Shown here: positions 50,436 through 58,736 of the stretch, one piece after another
How the letters are laid out: each line of letters begins with the position of its first letter
Numbering within the stretch: the stretch's first letter is position 1
Origin: Caloramator proteoclasticus DSM 10124
GTDB lineage: Bacteria; Bacillota; Clostridia; Clostridiales; Caloramatoraceae
NCBI RefSeq assembly: GCF_900129265.1
Contig: NZ_FQVG01000001.1
Location: forward strand, 55,534 to 119,533
Direction of reading: 5' to 3'
Length of the DNA: 64,000 bases
The notes under the pieces: generated by a model
Seen by the model: only the letters and a program-made list of their open reading frames with translations
What the model was told of the DNA's origin: nothing
Database searches by the model: none
Made by a program: the position numbers and the translations under genes

Positions 50436-50541
50436 ATCCTCCACCCCCTTATTTAATATATACACATATATAAAGGTAAATTATTACTAAAATGAATATA
50501 AAAAAAATTAAGGGGGAAAATATAATATGAGGAGGGGTGTT

Positions 50542-51105
50542 ATGAAAAGAATATATAGTTACCTTGTAATTATTATAACTATAATAACACTGTATACAAT
50601 GTTTACAATCAAACCCAATGAAGTTGAGACTTTAGTTAATGAAACAATTGAGGAAAAAGTTTATGATGTTCAAGATGAGAACACAGGCTATATATTTGAT
50701 GATTTTAATCGGGGTATTAATATAAAGCTTGAAGAAAATAAAACTAAAGATAAAGAAGAGAAAAAAACAAATAAGCAAAGTTTAAATAATATAGAAAAAT
50801 TAAAATACATATATGATACTTATATAGCGAGTGAATATTACAACATAGACAGCATAGCTGAAACAACACAAGTAGCAACATACGATGTTATGTCTATGGA
50901 AAATAAAATAAGCCTTGATGATAAGGCTTATATTTTTTCATTAATAAAATACTTGAAACCTTCTGATATTTTAATATTAAATGACATAATAAAGGATGGG
51001 GTTACAGAAAAGGAAGCCGATTATATATTTAAAATTTTAAAGGATAGGCTTCCTAAGGAAAAATATGAAGAGTTAATAGGTATAGTTTATAAATATAGCA
51101 ATTAA
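50542..51105 (+). CDS. Membrane-anchored protein of unknown function
   Basis: The 187-residue product has an N-terminal membrane helix (about residues 5-22), a charged, low-complexity Lys/Glu/Asn linker (about 65-90) and a C-terminal helical domain with AYIFSLIKYLKPSDILILND and KEADYIFKILKDRLPKEKY. I do not recognise the family. GAGGAGGGG precedes ATG 50542. It is divergent from yyaC and overlaps the convergent thiolase gene by 4 bases; a sporulation role is only suggested by neighbourhood. Confidence 0.7.
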   Translation: MKRIYSYLVIIITIITLYTMFTIKPNEVETLVNETIEEKVYDVQDENTGYIFDDFNRGINIKLEENKTKDKEEKKTNKQSLNNIEKLKYIYDTYIASEYYNIDSIAETTQVATYDVMSMENKISLDDKAYIFSLIKYLKPSDILILNDIIKDGVTEKEADYIFKILKDRLPKEKYEELIGIVYKYSN

Positions 51106-51845
51106 TCCTTTTTGCAAATTTTGCTTATTTTTTCTTTATCCCATATATTAAGTTGATCTATATTTGTAATCGCATTCAGTATATTATCCTTTACAAAGGG
51201 TATATCGTGTTCAATTTGTTTTATTAAATCCTTCATATATTGTCTCTTTGTTTCCCCATTTGCAGGGCAGGGATTTTTAACAACAGGAATATTATATTTA
51301 TTACAAGCTCCTATTATTTCCTTTTCATACACATAAACAAAAGGCCTTATTAAATATAAATCCTTCCTTGATAAATAGGTTACAGGAGAAAAGGTATTAA
51401 GTCTTGCTTCATAAAAAAGTGATAATAAAAAGGTTTCAATGGCATCGTTAAGATGATGACCAAGAGCAACCTTATTACATCCAAGTTCTTTAGCAGTATC
51501 GTGCAGTATTCCTCTTCTCATATTAGCACAAAGAGAACAAGGATTTTTTTCTTTCCTAACATCAAATAATATTTCACCTATTTGAGTTGGTACTATTTTA
51601 AATTCAATATCAAGCTCCTTAAAATATTCTATTAAAGGTTCAGGGGTATATTCTTTAAAACCCATATCAATTGTTATAGCTACAATATCGAATTTTTCAT
51701 TAGAGAATCTTTGATACATCTTTAATGCTTTAAGAAGCAGATTGCTATCCTTACCACCTGATACACCAACAGCAATTTTATCGCCATCTTGAATCATATT
51801 GAAATCTGTTGCAGCCCTTCGTAGCTTTCCAAGTATTTGTTTCAT
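51102..51845 (-). CDS. TtcA-like tRNA 2-thiolation ATP-pyrophosphatase
   Basis: N-type ATP pyrophosphatase of the TtcA/TtuA group that thiolates tRNA cytidine or uridine. The PP-loop is VGVSGGKDSNLLLKA, the Fe-S/catalytic cysteines are in NPCSLCANMRRG (CxxC) and a later KNPCPANGE, and LGHHLNDAIETFL is also diagnostic. Length 247 residues. GGTGGG precedes the ATG. Its exact tRNA substrate cannot be read from the sequence. Confidence 0.85.
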   Translation of the reverse strand: MKQILGKLRRAATDFNMIQDGDKIAVGVSGGKDSNLLLKALKMYQRFSNEKFDIVAITIDMGFKEYTPEPLIEYFKELDIEFKIVPTQIGEILFDVRKEKNPCSLCANMRRGILHDTAKELGCNKVALGHHLNDAIETFLLSLFYEARLNTFSPVTYLSRKDLYLIRPFVYVYEKEIIGACNKYNIPVVKNPCPANGETKRQYMKDLIKQIEHDIPFVKDNILNAITNIDQLNIWDKEKISKICKKD

Positions 51846-52180
51846 TTTATCCCACCTTTTAATTACGATTATTTATAGATAAATTTACAATAAATATTGT
51901 TGATTGACAAGGGGGAAGCTGTAGGATAAAGTATAGAGCAATGCATAGAAATTAAATAGTATCAAAGAAATTTCTTAAGCAGATAATTTATAAGAAATCT
52001 ATTGATGCTAAATATAAAATAATGAGTTATTTAAAGAATATAAAAGTATTTTAAAGAAATATGAATATAATCTTAAAAAACAGGGAATATTATATTTGAA
52101 AAAAGTTTTTGGCTCTTATATAATAACACTTGTCGCGAGGGACGAATGAAAAAAGCGACGAAAAAGATGAGTAAAAACGT
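51846..52180. other. Intergenic region before the tRNA cluster
   Basis: AT-rich, with no credible gene. It contains the tRNA promoter at 52096-52124, and after it a leader with the inverted repeat GTCGC (52132-52136) / GCGAC (52155-52159) just before the first tRNA. Confidence 0.6.
52096..52124 (+). promoter_or_regulatory. Sigma-A promoter of the tRNA cluster
   Basis: TTGAAA (52096-52101), a 17-base spacer and TATAAT (52119-52124). It lies 57 bases before the first tRNA. Confidence 0.8.
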
Positions 52181-52256
52181 GGGCGCGTAGCTCAGCTGGG
52201 AGAGCATCTGCCTTACAAGCAGAGGGTCACAGGTTCGAGCCCTGTCGTGCCCACCA
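52181..52256 (+). tRNA. tRNA-Val (anticodon TAC)
   Basis: Complete 76-base cloverleaf with encoded CCA. Acceptor GGGCGCG pairs with CGTGCCC; the anticodon loop is CTTACAA in TCTGC/GCAGA; the T loop is TTCGAGC. Confidence 0.95.
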
Positions 52257-52264
52257 CATAAGAT

Positions 52265-52340
52265 GCCGGCTTAGCTCAATTGGCAGAGCAACTGACTTGT
52301 AATCAGTAGGTTGTAGGTTCGATTCCTATAGCCGGCTCCA
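52265..52340 (+). tRNA. tRNA-Thr (anticodon TGT)
   Basis: Complete 76-base cloverleaf with encoded CCA. Acceptor GCCGGCT pairs with AGCCGGC; the anticodon stem ACTGA/TCAGT holds loop CTTGTAA. Confidence 0.95.
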
Positions 52341-52345
52341 TAAGT

Positions 52346-52430
52346 GGGGCGATTCCCGAGTGGCCAAAGGGGGCAGACTGTAAATCTGTTGGCGCAGCCT
52401 TCGGTGGTTCGAATCCACCTCGCCCCACCA
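52346..52430 (+). tRNA. tRNA-Tyr (anticodon GTA)
   Basis: An 85-base tRNA with a long variable arm and encoded CCA. Acceptor GGGGCGA pairs with TCGCCCC; the anticodon loop is CTGTAAA in CAGA/TCTG. Confidence 0.95.
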
Positions 52431-52458
52431 ATAAATTAAAAATAAAATATTAATATAT

Positions 52459-52534
52459 GGGCGCGTAGCTCAGCTGGCAGAGCAACTGACTTACAAGCAG
52501 AAGGTCACAGGTTCGAGCCCTATAGCCGGCTCCA
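52459..52534 (+). tRNA. Mosaic Val/Thr tRNA-like gene, probably non-functional
   Basis: 76 bases assembled from the neighbouring tRNA-Val and tRNA-Thr: 5' acceptor and D-stem from Val, D-loop end and 5' anticodon stem from Thr, anticodon TAC to the T loop from Val, and 3' acceptor with CCA from Thr. Acceptor GGGCGCG faces AGCCGGC and only three of seven pairs can form. Anticodon stem ACTGA/GCAGA has two mismatches and the T stem one. A recombination product or an assembly artefact. Confidence 0.8.
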
Positions 52535-52539
52535 TATAT

Positions 52540-52624
52540 GGGACGGTTCCCGAGTGGCCAAAGGGGGCAGACTGTAAATCTGTTGGCGCAGCCTTCGGTG
52601 GTTCGAATCCACCCCGTCCCACCA
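52540..52624 (+). tRNA. tRNA-Tyr (anticodon GTA), second copy
   Basis: 85 bases with encoded CCA, identical to the first tRNA-Tyr in the body, but the acceptor stem is GGGACGG/CCGTCCC, with compensatory changes that keep all seven pairs. It is therefore an independent functional copy. Confidence 0.95.
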
Positions 52625-52650
52625 AAGAGACGCATATGCGTCTCTTTTTT
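52625..52650 (+). terminator. Terminator of the tRNA cluster
   Basis: The perfect palindrome AAGAGACGCAT/ATGCGTCTCTT (52625-52646) is followed by TTTT. Confidence 0.9.
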
Positions 52651-52887
52651 AGTAGTAAATACATCTTTTATAGGTGGAGGCTTTAGTGGTCAATACTCAA
52701 ATTTAAGCAAGTTTTTCCTAAACTAAAAGGGTTAATTTGCCTCTAAAATATCACCATGTGGTTTATTGTAACTTAGTTTTTTTTCTATATAACTATTTTA
52801 TAAGATAATCGACATTCATTACCCAATTATAGAAGTAGGCAACTTCTGTGCTTATTAGTTAAATATAAATAAAAAGTGGTGATTATA

Positions 52888-53256
52888 GTGAAAAAAATAA
52901 AAAAATGGGCAGAAAATTTGTTAAAGCAACTTGAACTATTGTATAAGATATATACATATCCTAAAACACCTTGGTATGCAAAAATATCAATTGGAATAGT
53001 TATAGCTTATGCTTTAAGTCCTATAGATTTAATACCAGATTTCATACCTATTTTAGGTTATTTAGATGACCTATTGATTTTACCCTTAGGAATATATCTG
53101 TCATTAAAGTTAGTACCTGACTATGTTATAGAAGAATGCAGAGAAATAGAGGTTGACTTAAGCAAATTTAAGGGTAAAAAAATAGTTTCAGCTTTGTTAA
53201 TTTCAGCCATATGGCTATTACTTATATATTTATTGATTAGAAGGTTATTTAGATAA
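52888..53256 (+). CDS. DUF1232 (YkvA-like) membrane protein
   Basis: Small membrane protein of 122 residues. YALSPIDLIPDFIPILGYLDDLLILPLG (core SPIDLIPDFIP, about residues 43-53) is the DUF1232 signature. A second hydrophobic helix sits near the C-terminus (about 99-117). The start is GTG 52888 with GTGGTG upstream; an in-frame GTG at 52876 is possible. Function unknown. Confidence 0.85.
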   Translation: MKKIKKWAENLLKQLELLYKIYTYPKTPWYAKISIGIVIAYALSPIDLIPDFIPILGYLDDLLILPLGIYLSLKLVPDYVIEECREIEVDLSKFKGKKIVSALLISAIWLLLIYLLIRRLFR

Positions 53257-53363
53257 GATAAGTCCTGCAAATATTTTAATTAAATAAAATTATAAATAAT
53301 ATTATTGACATACATATTTTATTGTGATAATATTACTCAAGATGTTTAAATTGAATACAGGAA

Positions 53364-53470
53364 ACTCTTATCAAGAGAGGTGGAGGGACTGGCCCGATGA
53401 AGCCCGGCAACCGGTGCATAAGCACAATGGTGCCAATTCCTGCAGAATTTAAATTCTGGCAGATGAGAGT
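53364..53470 (+). promoter_or_regulatory. SAM-I (S-box) riboswitch
   Basis: ACTCTTATCAAGAGAGGTGG opens the aptamer; GGGACTGGCCC, GATGAAGCCCGGCAACC and the closing GATGAGAGT (P1 with ACTCTTATC) are all S-box hallmarks. It precedes metK, whose product makes SAM. Confidence 0.95.
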
Positions 53471-53481
53471 CTTATGGATAT

Positions 53482-53508
53482 AAGCCTCTTCGTCAGAAGG
53501 GGTTTTTA
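53482..53508 (+). terminator. Terminator of the SAM riboswitch
   Basis: AAGCCTCTTC (53482-53491) pairs with GAAGGGGTTT (53496-53505) using G-U pairs, followed by TT-ATT. It is the switchable expression platform of the S-box. Confidence 0.85.
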
Positions 53509-53660
53509 TTATGCATTGAAAATTATAAACGGTTTAAATAATATAGTTTATAATTTTCATATCATTAAAAACAAAAGATTGAGAAATACTAAATTTAGTC
53601 TCAAAATCCTTCAATTAAAGTGTAAACAATTTTATTTATATATTAAAAGGAGGTAGAAAG

Positions 53661-54848
53661 ATGGCAAGAAGATTATTTACATCAGAATCAGTTACTGAAG
53701 GACATCCAGATAAGATTTGTGATCAAATTTCAGATGCGATACTTGATGCTATATTAGCTGAAGACCCAGAGGCAAGAGTAGCTTGTGAGACAGCAGTAAC
53801 AACAGGTATGGTACTTGTTATGGGGGAAATATCAACAAAATGTTATGTTGATATTCCAAAGGTTGTTAGAAGAACAATCGAAGAAATAGGATATACAAGA
53901 GCAAAATATGGATTTGACTGTGATACTTGTGCAGTTATAACTTCAATAGATGAGCAATCATCAGATATTGCAATGGGTGTTGACAAGGCACTTGAAGCAA
54001 AGAAGGGTGAAGAAAACGAATTTGCAACTACAGGTGCTGGAGACCAAGGTATGATGTTTGGTTTTGCTTGTACTGAAACACCAGAATATATGCCACTTCC
54101 AATAGCAATGGCACATAGACTATCAAGAAGACTTGCTGAAGTTAGAAAAAATGGAACACTTGACTATCTAAGACCAGATGGAAAGACTCAAGTAACTGTT
54201 GAATATGAAGATGATAAGCCAGTTAGAATAGATACAATAGTTATATCAACTCAACACAGCCCAGAAGTTACAAGAGAACAAATAGAAAGAGATATGATTG
54301 AACACGTTATAAGAAAGGTTGTTCCAGCAAACCTTCTTGATGAAAATACTAAATATTACATAAACCCAACAGGAAGATTCGTAATAGGTGGACCACACGG
54401 AGACTCAGGTCTAACAGGAAGAAAGATTATAGTTGATACATACGGTGGATATGGCCGTCACGGTGGTGGTGCCTTCTCAGGAAAGGATCCAACTAAGGTT
54501 GACCGTTCAGCAGCTTATGCAGCAAGATGGGTTGCAAAGAACCTTGTAGCAGCTGGTGTAGCAGAAAAGCTTGAAGTTGAAGTTGCATATGCTATAGGTG
54601 TAGCAAAGCCAGTTTCAATAACTGTTGATACATTTGGAACAGGAAAGTTACCAGATGAAAAGATAATTGAAATAATCAACAAGGTATTTGATCTAAGACC
54701 AGCAGCAATAATTAAGCATCTTGATTTAAGAAGACCAATCTACAGACAAGTTGCAGCTTATGGTCACTTTGGTAGAACAGATTTAGATTTACCTTGGGAA
54801 AGACTAAACAAGGTAGATGAAATAAAGAAGCTTATAGCTGAAATGTAA
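53661..54848 (+). CDS. metK: S-adenosylmethionine synthetase
   Basis: It makes SAM from methionine and [23 protein letters not shown] at the N-terminus, [12 protein letters not shown] and [19 protein letters not shown] (P-loop-like GGGAFSGKD) are the MetK signatures. Length 395 residues. AAAGGAGG precedes the ATG. Controlled by the S-box 190 bases upstream; its own product is the ligand. Confidence 0.97.
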   Translation: MARRLFTSESVTEGHPDKICDQISDAILDAILAEDPEARVACETAVTTGMVLVMGEISTKCYVDIPKVVRRTIEEIGYTRAKYGFDCDTCAVITSIDEQSSDIAMGVDKALEAKKGEENEFATTGAGDQGMMFGFACTETPEYMPLPIAMAHRLSRRLAEVRKNGTLDYLRPDGKTQVTVEYEDDKPVRIDTIVISTQHSPEVTREQIERDMIEHVIRKVVPANLLDENTKYYINPTGRFVIGGPHGDSGLTGRKIIVDTYGGYGRHGGGAFSGKDPTKVDRSAAYAARWVAKNLVAAGVAEKLEVEVAYAIGVAKPVSITVDTFGTGKLPDEKIIEIINKVFDLRPAAIIKHLDLRRPIYRQVAAYGHFGRTDLDLPWERLNKVDEIKKLIAEM

Positions 54849-54854
54849 TAAGTT

Positions 54855-54898
54855 AAGTTCTATGCAATATGGAAATGTTGCATAGAACTTTTTATTTT
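54855..54898 (+). terminator. Terminator after metK
   Basis: AAGTTCTATGCAA (54855-54867) pairs with TTGCATAGAACTT (54878-54890), followed by TTTATTTT. Confidence 0.92.
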
Positions 54899-54981
54899 AG
54901 ATTTTTGTCAAAATTATATTTTAAAGTGGTGTAAAAATATTCCCTATTCACAATTTATATAAGTGAAAGGGGGAATTAAAA

Positions 54982-55206
54982 ATGGCAGTAAAAGATTTTA
55001 AACAATCATCAACATTACTTATGAAATTTAATATGGGAGTTGACGCAAGAGGAAACGACATAATAAAGGTGGTTAATTTAAGGAAGGTAAAACCTCAAGC
55101 AGACCATCAGGCAGTATTTGAAACAGCACAATCTATCTCTACATTGGTTGATGGAAATCTTATTGAAGTTTTAAGACAAGAAGTTCTTGAATTAGTAAAT
55201 GAATAA
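54982..55206 (+). CDS. DUF1659 family small protein
   Basis: A 74-residue protein of unknown function. NMGVDARGNDIIKVVNLRKV and the TAQSISTLVDGNLIEVLRQE ending match the DUF1659 family. GAAAGGGGG precedes the ATG. It is 14 bases upstream of a DUF2922 gene; the two form a standard pair in Firmicutes, often with a YvrJ gene, as here. Confidence 0.85.
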   Translation: MAVKDFKQSSTLLMKFNMGVDARGNDIIKVVNLRKVKPQADHQAVFETAQSISTLVDGNLIEVLRQEVLELVNE

Positions 55207-55220
55207 TGGGGGTGTAGATT

Positions 55221-55439
55221 ATGGCAAAGTCACTTGTTATGGTATTTCAAAATGAAGCAGGTAAGAATGTTTCACTTTCAATTCCAAATGTAAGGGAAAA
55301 CATAACAGAACAGGAAGTAAAGACAGTTATGCAGGATATTATAAGCAAGAACATATTTACATCAACAGGTGGAAACTTAATAACAATAATGTCTGCACAG
55401 GTAGTAAATAGAGAAGTAGAAGAGCTTGCAGTAAGATAA
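55221..55439 (+). CDS. DUF2922 family small protein
   Basis: A 72-residue protein of unknown function. LVMVFQNEAGKNVSLSIPNVR and MQDIISKNIFTSTGGNLITI are typical of DUF2922. GGGGGTG precedes the ATG. It pairs with the DUF1659 gene upstream. Confidence 0.85.
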   Translation: MAKSLVMVFQNEAGKNVSLSIPNVRENITEQEVKTVMQDIISKNIFTSTGGNLITIMSAQVVNREVEELAVR

Positions 55440-55481
55440 TGTTTGGCACTTCATTAGTTGGATGAATGAATAGGCTAAATT

Positions 55482-55666
55482 TAGCCCCATAATGGATTTT
55501 AGGCTGTGACAATAAATATTAAATGAAAAAGTCCCAAACCTTTAATTATAGTTTCTTTAGAGATAATGTTTTATATGTTGTTTTAAAAGTACTATGGACT
55601 TTTTCAATATAGGTTTCATAAATACTTAAAGTTTATGAAACGGCCTCAAAATCCATATATGGGGCT
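55482..55666. repeat. Nested palindromic repeat, divergent copy E
   Basis: Outer arms AGCCCCATAATGGATTTTAG (55483-55502) and AAAATCCATATATGGGGCT (55648-55666) pair. Inside are AAAAAGTCC (55526-55534) with GGACTTTTT (55596-55604) and the separate hairpin GTTTCATAAA (55613-55622) / TTTATGAAAC (55632-55641). It shares the GCCCCAT and AAAAAGTCC arms with copies A and C but has a different interior. No gene is seen in the gap between DUF2922 and YvrJ. Confidence 0.75.
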
Positions 55667-55751
55667 TTTGTAAAAATATAAAATAAGTGTTTGTTATGTA
55701 TTGATTTCAATAAGTTGTAGGTATAATTTATATAAATAATGGAGGGATATT

Positions 55752-55901
55752 ATGGAGGAATTATTTAATCAAATAGCCAATTTTGGCTTTCCGATTGTAT
55801 TATCAATTTATCTTTTAGTTAGATTGGAAAATAAATTGGAAAAACTAACAGAGAGCATAAATGAACTTTCTAAAAACATATCAAATATTTGTAAATTTTA
55901 A
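55752..55901 (+). CDS. yvrJ: YvrJ family small protein
   Basis: Only 49 residues: a short soluble start, a membrane helix with NFGFPIVLSIYLLVRLE (about residues 10-26) and a charged amphipathic tail (KLEKLTESINELSK). This is the YvrJ pattern. GGAGGG precedes ATG 55752. It completes the DUF1659-DUF2922-YvrJ trio, although a repeat of about 190 bases separates it from its partners. Function unknown. Confidence 0.85.
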   Translation: MEELFNQIANFGFPIVLSIYLLVRLENKLEKLTESINELSKNISNICKF

Positions 55902-55913
55902 AAAAACAGGGTT

Positions 55914-55942
55914 TTGACATCGAACATATGTTCGATTATAAT
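55914..55942 (+). promoter_or_regulatory. Sigma-A promoter with LexA (SOS) box in the spacer
   Basis: TTGACA (55914-55919), a 17-base spacer and TATAAT (55937-55942). The spacer holds CGAACATATGTTCG (55921-55934), a perfect palindrome matching the Gram-positive LexA box CGAACRNRYGTTYC except for the last base. LexA bound here would block polymerase directly. Confidence 0.88.
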
Positions 55943-55983
55943 TGTATATATAACATTTTATATTTACAAAGGGGAGGAGTTTG

Positions 55984-56484
55984 ATGTTAGTTTGCATTAA
56001 GCCAGAATACAAAGAGGGTGTTGGGGATTGTACTATACTTATTTATGAGAGAGATGAAGTAGTTCTAAAAAAGAATATAAGATATGGCCTAAGACAAGTT
56101 GCAAAACAATATAACCAGGATATAAGGGAGCTAAAATATAAATGTAATAGGATAACAAATTTAGGTAAGTTAACCCCTATAGCACTATCATCTGACACAA
56201 TATTAGTGCCAATTAAAGTTAGAACTCCAAGGGTTCACAGGGATGGAGGTTACGGATATATAAACTTGTTTTTTATTGAACAAGTTTATGAAAATTTCAT
56301 ATTATTAAATAATGGGAGTAAAATATTTTTTGTAGAAAATAGAAGAAGTATTATAAAAAGAATAAATGTTGCCAAGAATTTAAGTAGTACAATACTTAAA
56401 ATAGAATATAGCAACATTGTTACAATTTTAAATGAGGTCTTGAAACTTAACGATAAATTAGAGACAATAATACTAAAAAGATAA
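55984..56484 (+). CDS. ComK-like protein (tentative)
   Basis: A 166-residue protein. The region SDTILVPIKVRTPRVHRDGGYGYINLFFIE, then LLNNGSKIFFVENRRSIIKRINVA (core NNGSKIFFV), resembles in order and spacing the central part of ComK competence factors (FPT..., W.SH.H, FNNG...SFENQ). The match is weak and made by eye. GGGGAGG precedes ATG 55984. It is the first gene behind the LexA-boxed promoter, 20 bases before recD2, in an operon with ComFA- and ComFC-like genes, which supports a competence or DNA-processing role. Confidence 0.5.
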   Translation: MLVCIKPEYKEGVGDCTILIYERDEVVLKKNIRYGLRQVAKQYNQDIRELKYKCNRITNLGKLTPIALSSDTILVPIKVRTPRVHRDGGYGYINLFFIEQVYENFILLNNGSKIFFVENRRSIIKRINVAKNLSSTILKIEYSNIVTILNEVLKLNDKLETIILKR

Positions 56485-56504
56485 ATTTAGTAGGAGAGAG
56501 TTGG

Positions 56505-58718
56505 ATGATAGATATAGAAGGTGTAGTTGAAAATATTGTTTTTAAGAATGAAGAAAATGGTTATACAGTTGCTAAAATAAGGCATAACAAGGATTTGGTT
56601 TCAGTTGTTGGTCATATTCCATTTATAAATATAGGGCAAAGAGTAAAGGTACAGGGTGAATGGGTATTTCACCCTAACTTTGGACAACAGATTAAGGTGC
56701 ATTACTGTGAGGAAGTAAAGCCGTCAACAATAGAGGGGATAGAAAGATATTTAGCCTCAGGCCTTATAAAGGGAATAGGACCTGCTACAGCTAAAAAAAT
56801 AGTTGAACGTTTTGGCAAAGATTCACTTGATATAATAGAAATGAATCCTGATAAACTTACTGAGGTGGAGGGAATAGGTCCTAAAAAAGCAGAAAAAATA
56901 GCAGAATCCTTTAAGGAACAGAGACAGCTTAAGGAGGTAATGGTTTTTCTTCAGAGCTATGGTATAACTGCTGGGCTTGGGATAAAGATTTTTAAACGAT
57001 ATGGAGAAGAAACTAATGCAGTTTTAAAATCTAATCCCTATAGGCTGTGTGACGAAGTTTCTGGTGTTGGTTTTAAAACAGCAGATAGGATAGCCGTTAA
57101 TTTAGGATACGATATGATGTCGGAGGAGAGGGTTAAGGCAGGAATTAAATATATTCTTTCTCAATGTATTGCAAATGGCCACGTTTATTTACCAAAGGAG
57201 GAACTCGTTAAAGAGTGCGTTAAGATTTTAAATGTTCCAGATGAAATAATAAGGGAACAGATAATAATGCTCAACTTAAATAAAGAAATTTATATAGAAA
57301 ATGTGGATAATGATGAAGCAGTATATTTAAGATATTATTATCTATCAGAGCTTTATGTAGCAAGAAAATTAATAGAGCTTTCGTTTCAAAATTATAATCA
57401 GGATTTTGATGAAATAGAGGAAGAAATAAAAGAATACGAAAATGAAAATGGAATAGAGTTAGCAAAAGAGCAGAGGGAGGCTATTGAAAAGGCAGTTAAA
57501 AATGGTGTTTGTGTTATTACAGGTGGACCTGGCACAGGGAAAACAACAATAATAAAGTGTATAATTAAACTATTTGAGAAAAGAGGTTTAAGTGTAGTTT
57601 TAGCAGCACCTACAGGAAGAGCGGCAAAGAGAATAACTGAAACAACAGGATATGAAGCAAAGACTATACATAGACTACTCGAGATGGAATATATGCCGGA
57701 GAATGAAATACCAATATTTACAAAGGATGAAGAAAGTCCAATTGAAGCACATGCAATCATAATCGATGAGGCTTCTATGATAGATATACTGCTTATGAAC
57801 AGCCTTTTAAAGGCAGTAGCGAAGGGTACAAGGCTTATAATAGTTGGTGATGTTGATCAGCTTCCATCAGTTGGTGCAGGCAATGTGCTAAGGGATATAA
57901 TTGAAAGTGGAAGTATATGTGTTGCAAAGCTTAACAAAATATTTAGACAGCAGGACAAAAGTCTAATAACTATTAATGCACATAAAATAAATAATGGAGA
58001 GATGCCAATTTTAAATGAAAAGGATAAGGATTTCTTTTTTATCGAATTAGATGGGACACAGAGTTTAAATGATGAGCTTGTAAAGCTTGTATCTGAAAGA
58101 TTACCAGGGTTTAAAAAGGATATTGACCCTGTTAAAGATATTCAAATATTATCTCCAATGAGAAAGGGAGATGCGGGTGTTAACAACCTTAATATAAGTA
58201 TGCAGTCTGTTTTAAACCCACCAGCAAAGTTTAAAACAGAAAAGAGTTTTAGGGAATTTGTTTTTAGAAGATTTGATAAGGTTATGCAGATTAAAAACAA
58301 CTACAATATAGAATGGGAAAGTGTAGTCACAGGGGAAAAGGGAAGAGGAGTATTTAATGGAGACATAGGATATATAGAGGATATTGATTTAGAAAATCAG
58401 CAAATAATAGTTATGTTTGATGATAGAAAAGTTGAATATGACTTTTCAAATCTTGAAGAACTTGAGCTTGCCTATGCAATTACAATTCACAAAAGTCAAG
58501 GAAGTGAATTTAAGGTAGTAGTTATACCTGTATGCTTTGGGCCACCAATGCTTATGACAAGAAATTTAATTTATACAGGTGTAACGCGTGCAAAGGAGCT
58601 TGTTGTCCTTATAGGAAACAGAGCCGCACTAAAATATATGATAAAAAATAATACAATAACAAAGAGGTATTCAGGGCTAAGATGTAGAATAATTAATTAT
58701 TTAAAGGCAATATCCTGA
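56505..58718 (+). CDS. recD2: RecD2-type ATP-dependent DNA helicase
   Basis: 5'-3' superfamily 1B helicase acting in DNA repair and fork processing, outside RecBCD. An N-terminal OB-like region and helix-hairpin-helix motifs (GIGPATAKKIVERFG, VEGIGPKKAEKIAE) precede Walker A GGPGTGKTTIIK (about residue 341), motif II IIDEASMIDI, and the C-terminal AITIHKSQGSEF. Length 737 residues. Second gene of the SOS-boxed operon. Confidence 0.94.
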   Translation: MIDIEGVVENIVFKNEENGYTVAKIRHNKDLVSVVGHIPFINIGQRVKVQGEWVFHPNFGQQIKVHYCEEVKPSTIEGIERYLASGLIKGIGPATAKKIVERFGKDSLDIIEMNPDKLTEVEGIGPKKAEKIAESFKEQRQLKEVMVFLQSYGITAGLGIKIFKRYGEETNAVLKSNPYRLCDEVSGVGFKTADRIAVNLGYDMMSEERVKAGIKYILSQCIANGHVYLPKEELVKECVKILNVPDEIIREQIIMLNLNKEIYIENVDNDEAVYLRYYYLSELYVARKLIELSFQNYNQDFDEIEEEIKEYENENGIELAKEQREAIEKAVKNGVCVITGGPGTGKTTIIKCIIKLFEKRGLSVVLAAPTGRAAKRITETTGYEAKTIHRLLEMEYMPENEIPIFTKDEESPIEAHAIIIDEASMIDILLMNSLLKAVAKGTRLIIVGDVDQLPSVGAGNVLRDIIESGSICVAKLNKIFRQQDKSLITINAHKINNGEMPILNEKDKDFFFIELDGTQSLNDELVKLVSERLPGFKKDIDPVKDIQILSPMRKGDAGVNNLNISMQSVLNPPAKFKTEKSFREFVFRRFDKVMQIKNNYNIEWESVVTGEKGRGVFNGDIGYIEDIDLENQQIIVMFDDRKVEYDFSNLEELELAYAITIHKSQGSEFKVVVIPVCFGPPMLMTRNLIYTGVTRAKELVVLIGNRAALKYMIKNNTITKRYSGLRCRIINYLKAIS

Positions 58719-58736
58719 TAAAAGGGAGTGTTCTGT

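Noticed and set aside
52450..52726. Open frames overlapping the tRNA-Tyr and mosaic tRNA
   Set aside because: They are translations of tRNA sequence on either strand.
53341..53363. Additional gene or promoter box directly before the S-box
   Set aside because: TTGACA at about 53305 with an AT-rich -10 is plausible as the metK promoter, but the exact -10 could not be fixed, so it was not listed.
53474..53656. Open frame of about 60 codons between the SAM riboswitch and metK
   Set aside because: It starts in the riboswitch terminator, has no ribosome binding site and no family resemblance; the region is leader RNA.
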